From assembly GCF_013131805.1 (NCBI RefSeq), contig NZ_JABJRC010000001.1, forward strand, positions 1,178,001 to 1,242,000: a DNA stretch of 64,000 nt. The letters are read 5' to 3'. The notes under the pieces were generated by a model, which was given only the letters and a program-made list of their open reading frames with translations, had not been told where the DNA came from and did not search any database. This DNA comes from Kribbella sandramycini. GTDB lineage: Bacteria > Actinomycetota > Actinomycetes > Propionibacteriales > Kribbellaceae. The translations under genes were made by a program, and so were the position numbers. Positions within the stretch are counted from its first letter, which is position 1. Every line of letters starts with the position of its first letter. This document shows, piece after piece, positions 17,617-25,405 of the stretch.

Positions 17617-18806
17617 GATGTCGGCTCCCTTCGGTCGGCGAGCAGCAGACGGACACGATCGAGGTCGGAGCGAGCCGTCACCAGATCCGGGCGGTTCCGG
17701 GCGGCGCGCAGGTCCCGCAACCGGGCCAGGCTCGCGATCACGACGTCCAGCGGCGGACCACTGGCCGTCATGTCCGACTGCCGTTCCTCGGGGGCATGGG
17801 CGGCCGGCTCCTGCAGGAACGGGATGACGAGCTTCTGATGATGGTAGACCGTGGCAGCCCCGTGGCGCTGACACGCGGCCAGCAACAGCTCGGCGTTCTC
17901 CCGCAGCGCGACGGACGGCGTCCCGATCTCGAGCTCGCGGACCAGCTGGCACAGCAGCGACTCCGTGCCGACCAGGCTCCGCAACACCTGCTGGTCGCGC
18001 GGCGTGACGTACGGGTACTTGTCGGTCGTGACCCACTGGTAGAAGGGATCGTGGGGTGAGCAGAGGCCGAGCAGGACGTCGATCACGTTGATCGCGGCGA
18101 AATCCCCGGCGTTCGCACCGCGGTACTCCTTGGAGCCGACCCGGTAACTCTTGAAGTACGGGCGGATGTTGTAGAAGAAGCGGTCCGGATCGAGATCGGC
18201 AGCCAGCTTCTGGCTGTACGTCAGGACGTCCTGCAGGGCGGCCACGGCGTCCGTCAGGTGATAGGTGGCCAACGGGTTCGAGACGCCCAGCGCCGGGACG
18301 CTCTGCAACGCGTGCGCTGCCCGGCGGTACGCCATGACGGCCAGCCCGTTGTAGGTGAGGAAGATCCGCTCGCTGTCCAGCTTCGTGAAGGTGTTGAACG
18401 CGCCGCCGACCGCCCGGTTGTGCATGTGCTGATGGGCGGAGGCGAAGCGCGGCGCAACCCCGAGCGAAGTCGACAGGGCCACGGCGAGCGCCGCGTAGTG
18501 CTCGGGATCGGCTCGCACCTCGTGCCGGCGGCAGGCGCCCAGATAGAAACCGACCATGCCCAGCAGCTCGTAGCGGGTGTCCTCGTCCGCCGGCAACTCG
18601 CGGGTCTCGGCCACGTTGGCGACCAGGGCGCCGCCCGCCCGGACCAGGACGTCGGTCAGCGCCTTCACCTCGGGGCGATCCGGGTCCGCGATCGCGCGAT
18701 CGGCGAAGTACAGCTCCTCGAGTTCGGTGTTGAGCTCGGTGAACTCGCCCCGGATCCAGCGGTCCAGGTCGTCGATCGCTCGTGTGCTCCCGGCGTACTG
18801 ACTCAC
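17541..18806 (-). CDS. PrnB-family (DUF1864) protein, IDO/TDO-superfamily
   Basis: A 421-residue all-helical protein resembling monodechloroaminopyrrolnitrin synthase PrnB: FYNIRPYFKSYRVGSKEYRG, then NAGDFAAINVIDVLLGLC and a TTDKYPYVTPRD segment. PrnB is a haem enzyme of the indoleamine/tryptophan 2,3-dioxygenase superfamily that rearranges 7-chlorotryptophan. Here no prnA, prnC or prnD is nearby, so pyrrolnitrin synthesis is unlikely; a relative acting on an indole or other aromatic amine is more likely (inference). It shares an operon with a MocR regulator and is divergent from an amino-acid permease. Confidence 0.65.
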   Translation of the reverse strand: MSQYAGSTRAIDDLDRWIRGEFTELNTELEELYFADRAIADPDRPEVKALTDVLVRAGGALVANVAETRELPADEDTRYELLGMVGFYLGACRRHEVRADPEHYAALAVALSTSLGVAPRFASAHQHMHNRAVGGAFNTFTKLDSERIFLTYNGLAVMAYRRAAHALQSVPALGVSNPLATYHLTDAVAALQDVLTYSQKLAADLDPDRFFYNIRPYFKSYRVGSKEYRGANAGDFAAINVIDVLLGLCSPHDPFYQWVTTDKYPYVTPRDQQVLRSLVGTESLLCQLVRELEIGTPSVALRENAELLLAACQRHGAATVYHHQKLVIPFLQEPAAHAPEERQSDMTASGPPLDVVIASLARLRDLRAARNRPDLVTARSDLDRVRLLLADRREPTSWPETPESLEQTFFSCAPKRRRPKG

Positions 18807-18880
18807 TCACGGCCTCCTCTGCCTCGCCGTCAGTGTGCTGCCCTGGTGGTCCGGTCACCAGGACCATTCCAGGGGCTCCT

Positions 18881-18911
18881 ATCCGGACCAACAAAGTTCG
18901 TTGGTCCGGAT
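18881..18911. promoter_or_regulatory. perfect 12-bp inverted repeat, candidate MocR operator
   Basis: ATCCGGACCAAC (18881-18892) and GTTGGTCCGGAT (18900-18911) are perfect complements around a 7-bp spacer. A further TGGTCCGGT lies at 18847-18855. The element sits between the divergent PrnB-like and permease genes, which fits control of both by the MocR protein. Confidence 0.65.
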
Positions 18912-19002
18912 CCCGAGGGCACCGGTGGATCTGGTGGGTGCCGCCCGAATCGCCCACATTGCTGCGAACAACAGCAACCATCTCGACCGGAAGTAGGCCC
19001 GC

Positions 19003-20391
19003 ATGGCAGCACCCGTGACGTCCAGGCAAGGCGGTCAGGAACTTCATCGCGACCTGAGCAGCCGGCAGATCGGGATGATCGCGATCGGCGGCGCGATCGG
19101 CACCGGCCTGTTCCTCGGATCCGGGCTGGCGGTCTCGATCGCCGGACCGGCCGTGATCCTGGCCTACGTGATCGCCGCGGCGGTGACGCTGATCCTGGCC
19201 TACGCCCTGGCCGAGATGGTGGTCCGGCATCCGGAGGCCGGCGGTTTCGGCGCGATCACCCAGCGGTACCTCGGCCACGGGCCGGGCTTCGTCCAGCGCT
19301 GGCTGTACTGGGCCTCCCAGGTGACCAACATCGGCAGCGAGGTCGTTGCCGCGGGCCTCTATCTGCGCTTCTGGCACCCCGAGCTCCCGCTCTGGATCCC
19401 GGTGATCGGCTTCTCGGTGATCATGCTCGCGGTGAACGCCGCGTCGGTCCGGCTGTTCGGGCGCGCGGAGTACTGGTTCGCGATGATCAAGGTCGCGACC
19501 ATCGTGGCCTTCATCGCGATCGGGCTCGTCACGATCTTCTTCGGCCTGCCCGGCCACGGCGCGACCGGCTTCGACGGGCTGACCGGTAACGGCGGCTTCG
19601 CACCGAACGGGTACACGGCGATCTTCCTCGCGCTACCTGTCGTCACGTTCGCCTTCCTCGGCACCGAGGCGCTGTCCGTCACCGCCGCGGAGTCGCGGAA
19701 CCCGGCCAAGGACATCCCGCGCGCCGCCCGGCGGATGGTCATCCGGCTCGCGCTGTTCTACATCGTCGCGATGCTGATCGTCGTCACGATCGTGCCCTGG
19801 CAGGAGGTCGCCCAGGGCGGCACGATCAACGAGAGCCCGTTCGTCAAGGTCTTCAGCCAGGCGGGTCTGCCGGCCGCGGCCACCGTGATGAACTTCGTCG
19901 TCCTCACCGCGGTCCTGTCCGCCATGAACACCAACCTGTACGTGACCGCCCGGATGAGCCACTCGCTCGCCCAGGACGGCTACGCACCCCGCTGGTTCGG
20001 CGTGGTCAGCCCGAACGGCGCACCGCGCCGGTCGCTGATCCTGTCCGCGATCGGTCTCGCCCTCGCCGCGCTCGCCTCGATCTTCACCCCGGACTCGGCC
20101 TTCCCGTTCCTGGTCGGGCTCGCGCTCTTCAGTGCCCTCGGCACCTGGTTCCTGATCTTCGTCAGCCACCTGGCCTTCCGCCGCCGGCACCGCGACGAGG
20201 CCTCCCCGATCAAACTCGCCGGCGCCCCCTACACGACGATCATCGGCATGCTCTTCGTCGCCGGCGTCACGATCGGCACCGCCTTCACCAAACAGTTCTC
20301 CGAAGTCTGGAAGGCCGGTGTCCCCTTCGTCATCGTCCTCAGCCTCGTCTACCTCTACGTCCGCCGCCGCCGCGACCAATCCGGCAGCTGA
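19003..20391 (+). CDS. APC-family amino acid permease
   Basis: A 462-residue protein with 12 predicted membrane helices and the amino acid transporter signature near the N-terminus (MIAIGGAIGTGLFLGSGLAV, with the GAIGTGL unwound helix 1). PLATFAFLG-type helix 6 text (PVVTFAFLGTEALSVTAAES) marks the AAT/GabP branch. It should import an amino acid or amine by proton symport. It is divergent from the MocR/PrnB-like operon, and is therefore probably its substrate importer. Confidence 0.88.
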   Translation: MAAPVTSRQGGQELHRDLSSRQIGMIAIGGAIGTGLFLGSGLAVSIAGPAVILAYVIAAAVTLILAYALAEMVVRHPEAGGFGAITQRYLGHGPGFVQRWLYWASQVTNIGSEVVAAGLYLRFWHPELPLWIPVIGFSVIMLAVNAASVRLFGRAEYWFAMIKVATIVAFIAIGLVTIFFGLPGHGATGFDGLTGNGGFAPNGYTAIFLALPVVTFAFLGTEALSVTAAESRNPAKDIPRAARRMVIRLALFYIVAMLIVVTIVPWQEVAQGGTINESPFVKVFSQAGLPAAATVMNFVVLTAVLSAMNTNLYVTARMSHSLAQDGYAPRWFGVVSPNGAPRRSLILSAIGLALAALASIFTPDSAFPFLVGLALFSALGTWFLIFVSHLAFRRRHRDEASPIKLAGAPYTTIIGMLFVAGVTIGTAFTKQFSEVWKAGVPFVIVLSLVYLYVRRRRDQSGS

Positions 20392-20428
20392 CACTCCGGG
20401 ACAGCTGGGCACACCGGGAACAACTGGT

Positions 20429-20471
20429 TGAAATTTCAGCCAAACAATTCTATCTTGATGGTGAAATTTCA
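20429..20471. promoter_or_regulatory. paired TGAAATTTCA operator, pair 2
   Basis: Palindromes at 20429-20438 and 20462-20471, centres 33 bp apart. TTGAAA (20428-20433) and TATCTT (20451-20456) form a promoter with a 17-bp spacer that both palindromes cover. It faces the VOC gene. Confidence 0.82.
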
Positions 20472-20509
20472 ACTTCTTGCTGTGCCCAGCTGACCTGAGG
20501 AAGGTTCCC

Positions 20510-20917
20510 ATGACGCTATCCATCAGCCAGGACCACATCGGAATCGTTCTGCTCGAGGACGATCTCGAGCCGACAATCGCCTGGTACACCGAGGTCTTCG
20601 GGTTCGAGGTGGTCCGTCGTACCGAAGGGTTCGGCCAGATCTACGTCTTCCTGGCCAACAACGACATCCGGATCGAGCTGCTGACCGGCGCCACGACGCG
20701 CCAGCCCAAGAGCGATGACGTTTTCACCACATTGGACCCGTCCCGGTATCACCACCTGTGCTTCGCGGTGGACGACTTGGACGCCGCCGTCGCACACCTC
20801 GCCGACCACGGCGTCCCGCTGACGGGCGGGCCCTTCGACATCACCGAGCTGAACCGGCGCAACGCATTCATCTCCGACAACCTCGGGAACGTCATCGAAC
20901 TGATCGCACCGGCATAG
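20510..20917 (+). CDS. VOC family protein, methylmalonyl-CoA epimerase-like
   Basis: A 135-residue vicinal-oxygen-chelate protein with two beta-alpha-beta-beta-beta modules: DHIGIVLLEDDLEPTIAWYTEVFGF at the start and YHHLCFAVDDLDAAVAHLADHGV in the second. The C-terminal DNLGNVIELIAPA ends in the metal-binding Glu. Candidate ligands are His near residue 9, His near residue 82 and that Glu, as in methylmalonyl-CoA epimerase and glyoxalase I. AGGAAGG precedes the ATG. Expression is probably under the MarR-type operator just upstream; it is convergent with the LLM gene. Confidence 0.8.
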   Translation: MTLSISQDHIGIVLLEDDLEPTIAWYTEVFGFEVVRRTEGFGQIYVFLANNDIRIELLTGATTRQPKSDDVFTTLDPSRYHHLCFAVDDLDAAVAHLADHGVPLTGGPFDITELNRRNAFISDNLGNVIELIAPA

Positions 20918-20927
20918 CGCCCGCAGC

Positions 20928-21824
20928 TCAGTCGCGCTCCGCTGCCACGAGTTCGCGCGTCAGCGGAGCGACCTCCCGGCCGAAGAGTTCGAGGTCGGCC
21001 GGGTCGTCGGACATCAGCAGGAAGCCGGAGATGCCGTAAGCCAGAGCGACGTCGGCGATCTGCTCGGCCCACTGCTGAGGCGGGCCGTCGAAGAGACCGC
21101 CTGCGGCCTGGCTGAAACGGCCGTCGATGTTGAGGTAGCGAGTGACGTCGGTGGGCTTCCGGCCGACAGCCAGTGCACCTTCGTCGATGTGCTCGTTCAT
21201 CCATGCGAGCGAGGTGATGCCTTCGGGGAGGTACTTCAGGGTCGGCAGCCAGCCATCGCCGACGCGTCCCGTGAGGCGGAGCATCCGCGGCTTGTACGAC
21301 CCCACCCGGACCGGGATGGCGTGGGCCGGCGCCGGGCCGCGTTTGGCGTTCGGCACCTGGTAGAACTCGCCGTCGAAGCTGAAGCCACCCGGCTGACTCG
21401 TGTCCCACAGACCGCGCATGATCTGGATTCCCTCCTCCAGGGCGAGGACCGAGTCGCCTGGGTCGAGCCTTTGGCCGCCCATCGCTCCGATCGCGTCCCA
21501 GAAGCCACCGGCGCCGATCCCCATCTCGAAACGGCCGCCGCTCAACTGGTCCAGGCCGGCCGCGGCCCGAGCCAGGACGGCCGGCGGGCGCAGCGGTAGG
21601 TTCAGCACGTTGCCGGTGAAGCGGATCCGCTCGGTGCGGGCGGCGACGTACGACAACAGCGTCCAGGTGTCCTGGAGCGCCGGCATGTACGGGTGGTCCT
21701 GGAAGCTGACGACGTCCAGCCCAGCACGCTCCGAAACAACCGACAGCTCGACGGGACGCTGCACGGGTGTCGAAACCGGGGTGACGAAACTGCCGAAGAT
21801 CAGGTCATGTCCGTAGTCGGTCAT
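20928..21824 (-). CDS. LLM class flavin-dependent oxidoreductase
   Basis: A 298-residue luciferase-like monooxygenase/F420-dependent reductase fold. Blocks seen are FGSFVTPV at the start, VVSFQDHPYMPALQDTWTLLSYVAARTERIRFTGNVLNLPLRPP, LDQLSGGRFEMGIGAGGFWDA and a later VGSYKPRMLRLTGRVGDGWLP. The cofactor may be FMN or F420. Its ATG overlaps the stop of the fused gene upstream (ATGA), so the two are co-translated, and its sequence resembles that protein's N-terminal half. Confidence 0.87.
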   Translation of the reverse strand: MTDYGHDLIFGSFVTPVSTPVQRPVELSVVSERAGLDVVSFQDHPYMPALQDTWTLLSYVAARTERIRFTGNVLNLPLRPPAVLARAAAGLDQLSGGRFEMGIGAGGFWDAIGAMGGQRLDPGDSVLALEEGIQIMRGLWDTSQPGGFSFDGEFYQVPNAKRGPAPAHAIPVRVGSYKPRMLRLTGRVGDGWLPTLKYLPEGITSLAWMNEHIDEGALAVGRKPTDVTRYLNIDGRFSQAAGGLFDGPPQQWAEQIADVALAYGISGFLLMSDDPADLELFGREVAPLTRELVAAERD

Positions 21825-24067
21825 CAGTTGTCCTTCTCGGTAGTTGTCGGGAGAACAGCGAAGTTGTCGTCGAAGACGATGTCGGGGTCGTACTTGGCCT
21901 TGAGGTCGCGCAGCCGGGCGAGGGTCGACGGCGACCAGGTGTCTTCCAGGCGCCCGGGCCGCAGACTGCTGTCGAAGCTCAGGTACTGGCCGTCGAAGTA
22001 CGGCGACAGCTGCGCCCAGGCTTCGTCGAGGGAGGCGTCGTCGCGGCCCATGGCCACGACCGAGAAGTTCGCGGCGCGGTTGCTGTAGGCAGTGGCGTCC
22101 GGGTCGACGTCCGACACGGCACCGCCGACGGACCGGATCTGGAAGAAGTACACGGCGTCGCCGCGGAGGACCCGCGCCGCGGCGTCCGCGAACTCCGGCG
22201 TGATGTGCGCGAGCAAACCACTGCGGGAGACCGGCTCGCCGGCGGATCGCGGATCCTGGTCGGCAGCGTTCGCCATCACCGCCGCGTAGGGCAGGATCTG
22301 CGCCTGCTGCGCCAGCAGTGGGGCGATGTCGGCCAGCGGCTGGAGGTGGGCCAGGACGGTCTCGGGGTCACCGGAGTCGACCATCGTCCGGCTCTGCGCG
22401 TACGACGGTTGCCCGCGCCGGGCCGGCGACACGACCAGAAAGCTGGTCAGGGCCCGCGGTGCGTCTTCGACGACCGAACCCCAGTCGACCAGGAAGCCCG
22501 CCGTGTCACTCGCATCATGGGTCAGCTCGGCATAGCCGACGTCGCCGACCACATCGACGACGAACTCGAACGACGTGACGATCCCGAAGTTCGCCCCGGC
22601 GCCGCGGACGGCCCAGAACAGATCCGGATTCTCGACCTCGTTGGCCTCGACGATCGAGCCGTCCGCCAGCACCATCCGGACGCCGACCAGGTGGTCGATC
22701 GTCAGGCCGTGAGCACGGGACAGGTAGCCGATCCCACCCGCCGTCGCGAGACCGCCGACACCGACGCCGCCGTAGTCGCCCGAGCTCAACGCCCAGCCGT
22801 ACGGCAGCAGCGCGGCGGCGACGTCCATCCAGCGTGCGCCAGGACCGATGCGGACCCGCCGGGTGGCCTCGTCGATCACCTCGATGGTGTTCATCCCCGA
22901 CACGTCGATGACGATGCCGCCGGCGTTCGTCGAGCGGCCCGAGATGCCGTGTCCCCCGCTGCGCCGCGCGAGCGGCAGGTGCGGATGCCGACGGGCGTAG
23001 GCCAACGCTTCGACGACCTGGTCGTCGGTCTCGGCGCGCAGGACGATGCCCGGCGTGCCACCGCGCAGGTACCCGCCGCGGTAGCGCCGGTACCGCGGGT
23101 CGCCAGGTTCAAGAACCTCGGCGACATCGGCCGGTACGTCGTCGTAATCGACCCCCGGGGCCCGCCGTGCGAGGGCGGCCCGGCTGCGCACCGCACGTCC
23201 CTGCCAGCCATCGGGCAGCACCTTGTCGACCCCCGCCTTCAGCGCCGGGACGACCTCCTGCGCGAACCGGGTGAGCAGATCCTTGCCATCGGCATCGACT
23301 TCGGTGAGGTCCAGGACAATGCCACTGACCCCATGGTCGACCACGAGCGGCAGGAGATCGCTGACCCACTCCGCGGGCGAGCCGGTGAAGATACCCTCCC
23401 GGACGCCGAGCCCGCCGCGAATCAGGAGCTCCCGACGAACCTCACGGGCGTCCCGACCGGCCAGCTCGGCCGCCCGGTCGATGACCACAGCCGCGTCTCC
23501 CAGCGAGAGCTCGGCCGGGTATGACGCCGTCCACCCATCGCCCTTACGCCCGGCAAGGTCGGCCGCGGCCCGGTCGTCGTCGCCCAGGACGGTGATCGGA
23601 ACCTGATGCGCCGGCGAACCCGGCTGCGCGCCGGACAGGCGGTAGAAGTGGCCGCTGTAGCGAACCGTCCCGGTCCTGCTGGTGTTCCAGAGGGCGCGGA
23701 TCACATCGACGGCCTCGCCGGCGGCTCCTGCACCGGCGGCCGTCCCGAGGACCAACGCGGCCCGGCCGCCGGACAGATGGTCCAGGCTCGCGATCGTCCG
23801 GGCCAGCAGAGCCGGGTCACGCGGCGTGAGAACGTCGGCCCGCAGTTTGATCTTCGAGGTCCGCGCGGCGATCCAGCCCAGCGCGGTGAGCGCGTCGATC
23901 CCGGTCGTGTCCGGCCGGTCCGCGAGTGCGACGACGTCATACCCGAGCTCCTCGGCCAGCACGGCCTGCCGGACCGAGCGCTCGGCGTCGTACTCGTCCC
24001 CCGCCGCGGCCCGGACGCCGAACTCCAACCGGTGGGCGTAGTTCCCGCGATCACGCAGTGCATTCAT
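21824..24067 (-). CDS. fusion of LLM flavin-dependent oxidoreductase and FAD-linked (BBE-type) oxidase
   Basis: A 747-residue two-domain protein. Residues about 1-285 are LLM type (LEFGVRAAAGDEYDAERSVRQ, LGYDVVALADRPD, LDHLSGGRAALVLGTAAG). Residues about 310-747 are a PCMH FAD domain plus BBE tail: RRSGGHGISG (His for covalent FAD), GWALSSGDYGGVGVGG where many relatives have Cys for a second link, VENPDLFWAVRGAGANFGIVTSF, and YDPDIVFDDNFAV at the end. No stop or start lies between the halves. It pairs with a separate LLM gene and a divergent HxlR gene. Confidence 0.82.
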   Translation of the reverse strand: MNALRDRGNYAHRLEFGVRAAAGDEYDAERSVRQAVLAEELGYDVVALADRPDTTGIDALTALGWIAARTSKIKLRADVLTPRDPALLARTIASLDHLSGGRAALVLGTAAGAGAAGEAVDVIRALWNTSRTGTVRYSGHFYRLSGAQPGSPAHQVPITVLGDDDRAAADLAGRKGDGWTASYPAELSLGDAAVVIDRAAELAGRDAREVRRELLIRGGLGVREGIFTGSPAEWVSDLLPLVVDHGVSGIVLDLTEVDADGKDLLTRFAQEVVPALKAGVDKVLPDGWQGRAVRSRAALARRAPGVDYDDVPADVAEVLEPGDPRYRRYRGGYLRGGTPGIVLRAETDDQVVEALAYARRHPHLPLARRSGGHGISGRSTNAGGIVIDVSGMNTIEVIDEATRRVRIGPGARWMDVAAALLPYGWALSSGDYGGVGVGGLATAGGIGYLSRAHGLTIDHLVGVRMVLADGSIVEANEVENPDLFWAVRGAGANFGIVTSFEFVVDVVGDVGYAELTHDASDTAGFLVDWGSVVEDAPRALTSFLVVSPARRGQPSYAQSRTMVDSGDPETVLAHLQPLADIAPLLAQQAQILPYAAVMANAADQDPRSAGEPVSRSGLLAHITPEFADAAARVLRGDAVYFFQIRSVGGAVSDVDPDATAYSNRAANFSVVAMGRDDASLDEAWAQLSPYFDGQYLSFDSSLRPGRLEDTWSPSTLARLRDLKAKYDPDIVFDDNFAVLPTTTEKDN

Positions 24068-24110
24068 GACACCGACGATCCCGTGGACCGGCCGGGAACC
24101 CAAGCGACAC

Positions 24111-24137
24111 GTAAGCGACTTACCGAAAGTAAGTGAC
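24111..24137. promoter_or_regulatory. GTAAG/CTTAC repeats, candidate HxlR operator
   Basis: GTAAGCGACTTAC (24111-24123) is an inverted repeat GTAAG-CGA-CTTAC, less one base at the centre, followed by AGTAAGTGAC (24128-24137). It lies midway between the divergent LLM-fusion and HxlR genes. Confidence 0.55.
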
Positions 24138-24156
24138 CCGGAGTACGCTCGTTGAC

Positions 24157-24504
24157 ATGAGCAACGAGCGGCGCATGTCCACCTTCTCCCACATCGACGA
24201 CGCACAATGCCGCAGCTTCCAGACGACCGCCGAGCTGGTCGGCCGGAAGTGGACCGCCGGCATCCTGCTGGCCGGCGTACTCGGCGCCCGGCGGTTCATC
24301 GAGTACCGCGCCCGCGTCGAAGGCATCTCCGATCGCTTGCTGACCCAGCGTCTGCGCGAGCTCGAGAGCGAAGGTCTGCTCAACCGGCACGTCGTCCCGA
24401 GCACCCCGGTCCAGGTGACCTACGAGCCGACCGAGCGCGCCGTCGGCCTGATGCGCGCCCTGCACCCGCTGGTCCAGTGGAGCGTCAACGACCAAGCCGA
24501 ATAG
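24157..24504 (+). CDS. HxlR family transcriptional regulator
   Basis: A 115-residue winged-helix protein. It has the family's conserved N-terminal cysteine (DDAQC), then LVGRKWTAGILLAGVLGARRF, then ISDRLLTQRLRELESEGLLNRHVVPSTPVQVTYEPTE. HxlR proteins respond to aldehydes, quinones or redox change through the N-terminal Cys. It is divergent from the LLM/FAD-oxidase fusion gene, which is its likely target. Met at 24157 is preferred; a start at 24133 would overlap the repeats. Confidence 0.88.
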   Translation: MSNERRMSTFSHIDDAQCRSFQTTAELVGRKWTAGILLAGVLGARRFIEYRARVEGISDRLLTQRLRELESEGLLNRHVVPSTPVQVTYEPTERAVGLMRALHPLVQWSVNDQAE

Positions 24505-24517
24505 CTCTCATCGATGA

Positions 24518-24563
24518 TGAAGTTTCAGCGACCTCGACTACGCTCAGGTCTGCTGAAATTTCA
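24518..24563. promoter_or_regulatory. paired TGAAATTTCA operator, pair 3
   Basis: TGAAGTTTCA (24518-24527, one mismatch) and TGAAATTTCA (24554-24563), centres 36 bp apart. ATGAAG (24517-24522) and TACGCT (24539-24544) give a -35/-10 with a 16-bp spacer. Upstream of the first SDR of the trio. Confidence 0.78.
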
Positions 24564-24583
24564 CCATCGACAAGGAGTGTGCA

Positions 24584-25405
24584 ATGGGTCGTCTGACCGG
24601 CAAGGTTGCGATCATCACCGGCGCCTCGGGCCTCCTCGGCCTGGCCGGGGTCCGCGCGATACTCGACGAAGGCGCCCGGGTGGTGGCCATGGGGCGGTCC
24701 GCGAAGGTCGAGGAGCAGGCCAAGGAGTTCGTCGCGGCCGGCGCCGACGTCACGCCGTTTCGCGGCGATGTGAGCTCCGAGCAGGACATGGCCGAGGTCG
24801 TCGACCTCGCGAAGCGGACGTACGGCCGCCTGGACACGCTCTGGAACAACGCCGGGCTCACCGACTCCGGCTGGATGGAACACGACGGCGACGTCACGAC
24901 CACCAGCCTCGAACACCTGCTGCACACCTTCGAGGTCAACGCCGCGAGCGTCTTCCTGGGCGCCAAGTACGCCATCCCGGTGATGGCGGAGACCGGCGGC
25001 GGCTCGATCATCAACACCTCGTCGATGCAGACCGCCGGCGGGGACATGGTGATGGTCTCGTACGGAGCCAGCAAGGCCGCGGTCGAGTACCTGACCCTGT
25101 CCGTGGCAGCCTCGTTCGGACACCTCGGCATCCGCAGCAACGCGATCGCACCCGGCGTGATCCCGCCGCCGGGAGCCGAGCACGTCCCGATCGAGGCCTG
25201 GCCCGAGTGGTCCCGGCCGCAGTCGCTGATCCGCAGCTCGCAGAGCCTGGACATCGCCGGTGAAGCACGGGACGTCGCCGCCGCCGTCGTCTACCTGGCC
25301 TCCGACGAAGCCCGGTTCCTGACCGGCCAGGTGATCCGCATCGACGGCGGCGTCACCGGTCATCTGCCGACCTTGTCCGAGCGCCGCAAGTTCATCGCGT
25401 CGTGA
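24584..25405 (+). CDS. SDR family oxidoreductase (trio member 1)
   Basis: A 273-residue classical SDR. TGASGLLGLAGVRAI near residue 12 is the dinucleotide loop, WNNAGL follows near residue 88, the catalytic Ser is in INTSSMQTAGGD, and YGASK is near residue 160. GIRSNAIAPGVIPPPG and a conserved C-terminal GHLPTLSERRKF set it with the SDRs at 26891 and 27868. AAGGAGT lies before the ATG. It overlaps the MFS gene by 4 bp (GTGA), so the two form an operon under operator pair 3. Substrate unknown. Confidence 0.88.
   Translation: MGRLTGKVAIITGASGLLGLAGVRAILDEGARVVAMGRSAKVEEQAKEFVAAGADVTPFRGDVSSEQDMAEVVDLAKRTYGRLDTLWNNAGLTDSGWMEHDGDVTTTSLEHLLHTFEVNAASVFLGAKYAIPVMAETGGGSIINTSSMQTAGGDMVMVSYGASKAAVEYLTLSVAASFGHLGIRSNAIAPGVIPPPGAEHVPIEAWPEWSRPQSLIRSSQSLDIAGEARDVAAAVVYLASDEARFLTGQVIRIDGGVTGHLPTLSERRKFIAS

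Noticed and set aside
16177..19557. One 1126-codon open frame on the minus strand
   Set aside because: Only its last 480 codons (MocR) show protein-like sequence. The upstream part is the antisense of the permease and a shadow of the PrnB-like gene.
18806..20391. Pyrrolnitrin biosynthesis suggested by the PrnB-like protein
   Set aside because: No halogenase (PrnA/PrnC) or Rieske oxygenase (PrnD) homolog is present in the window, so the PrnB-like gene alone does not support that pathway.
24065..24205. N-terminal extension of the LLM/FAD-oxidase fusion to 24205
   Set aside because: It would run through the divergent HxlR promoter repeats, and the added residues are not LLM-like. The Met at 24067 fits the family start.
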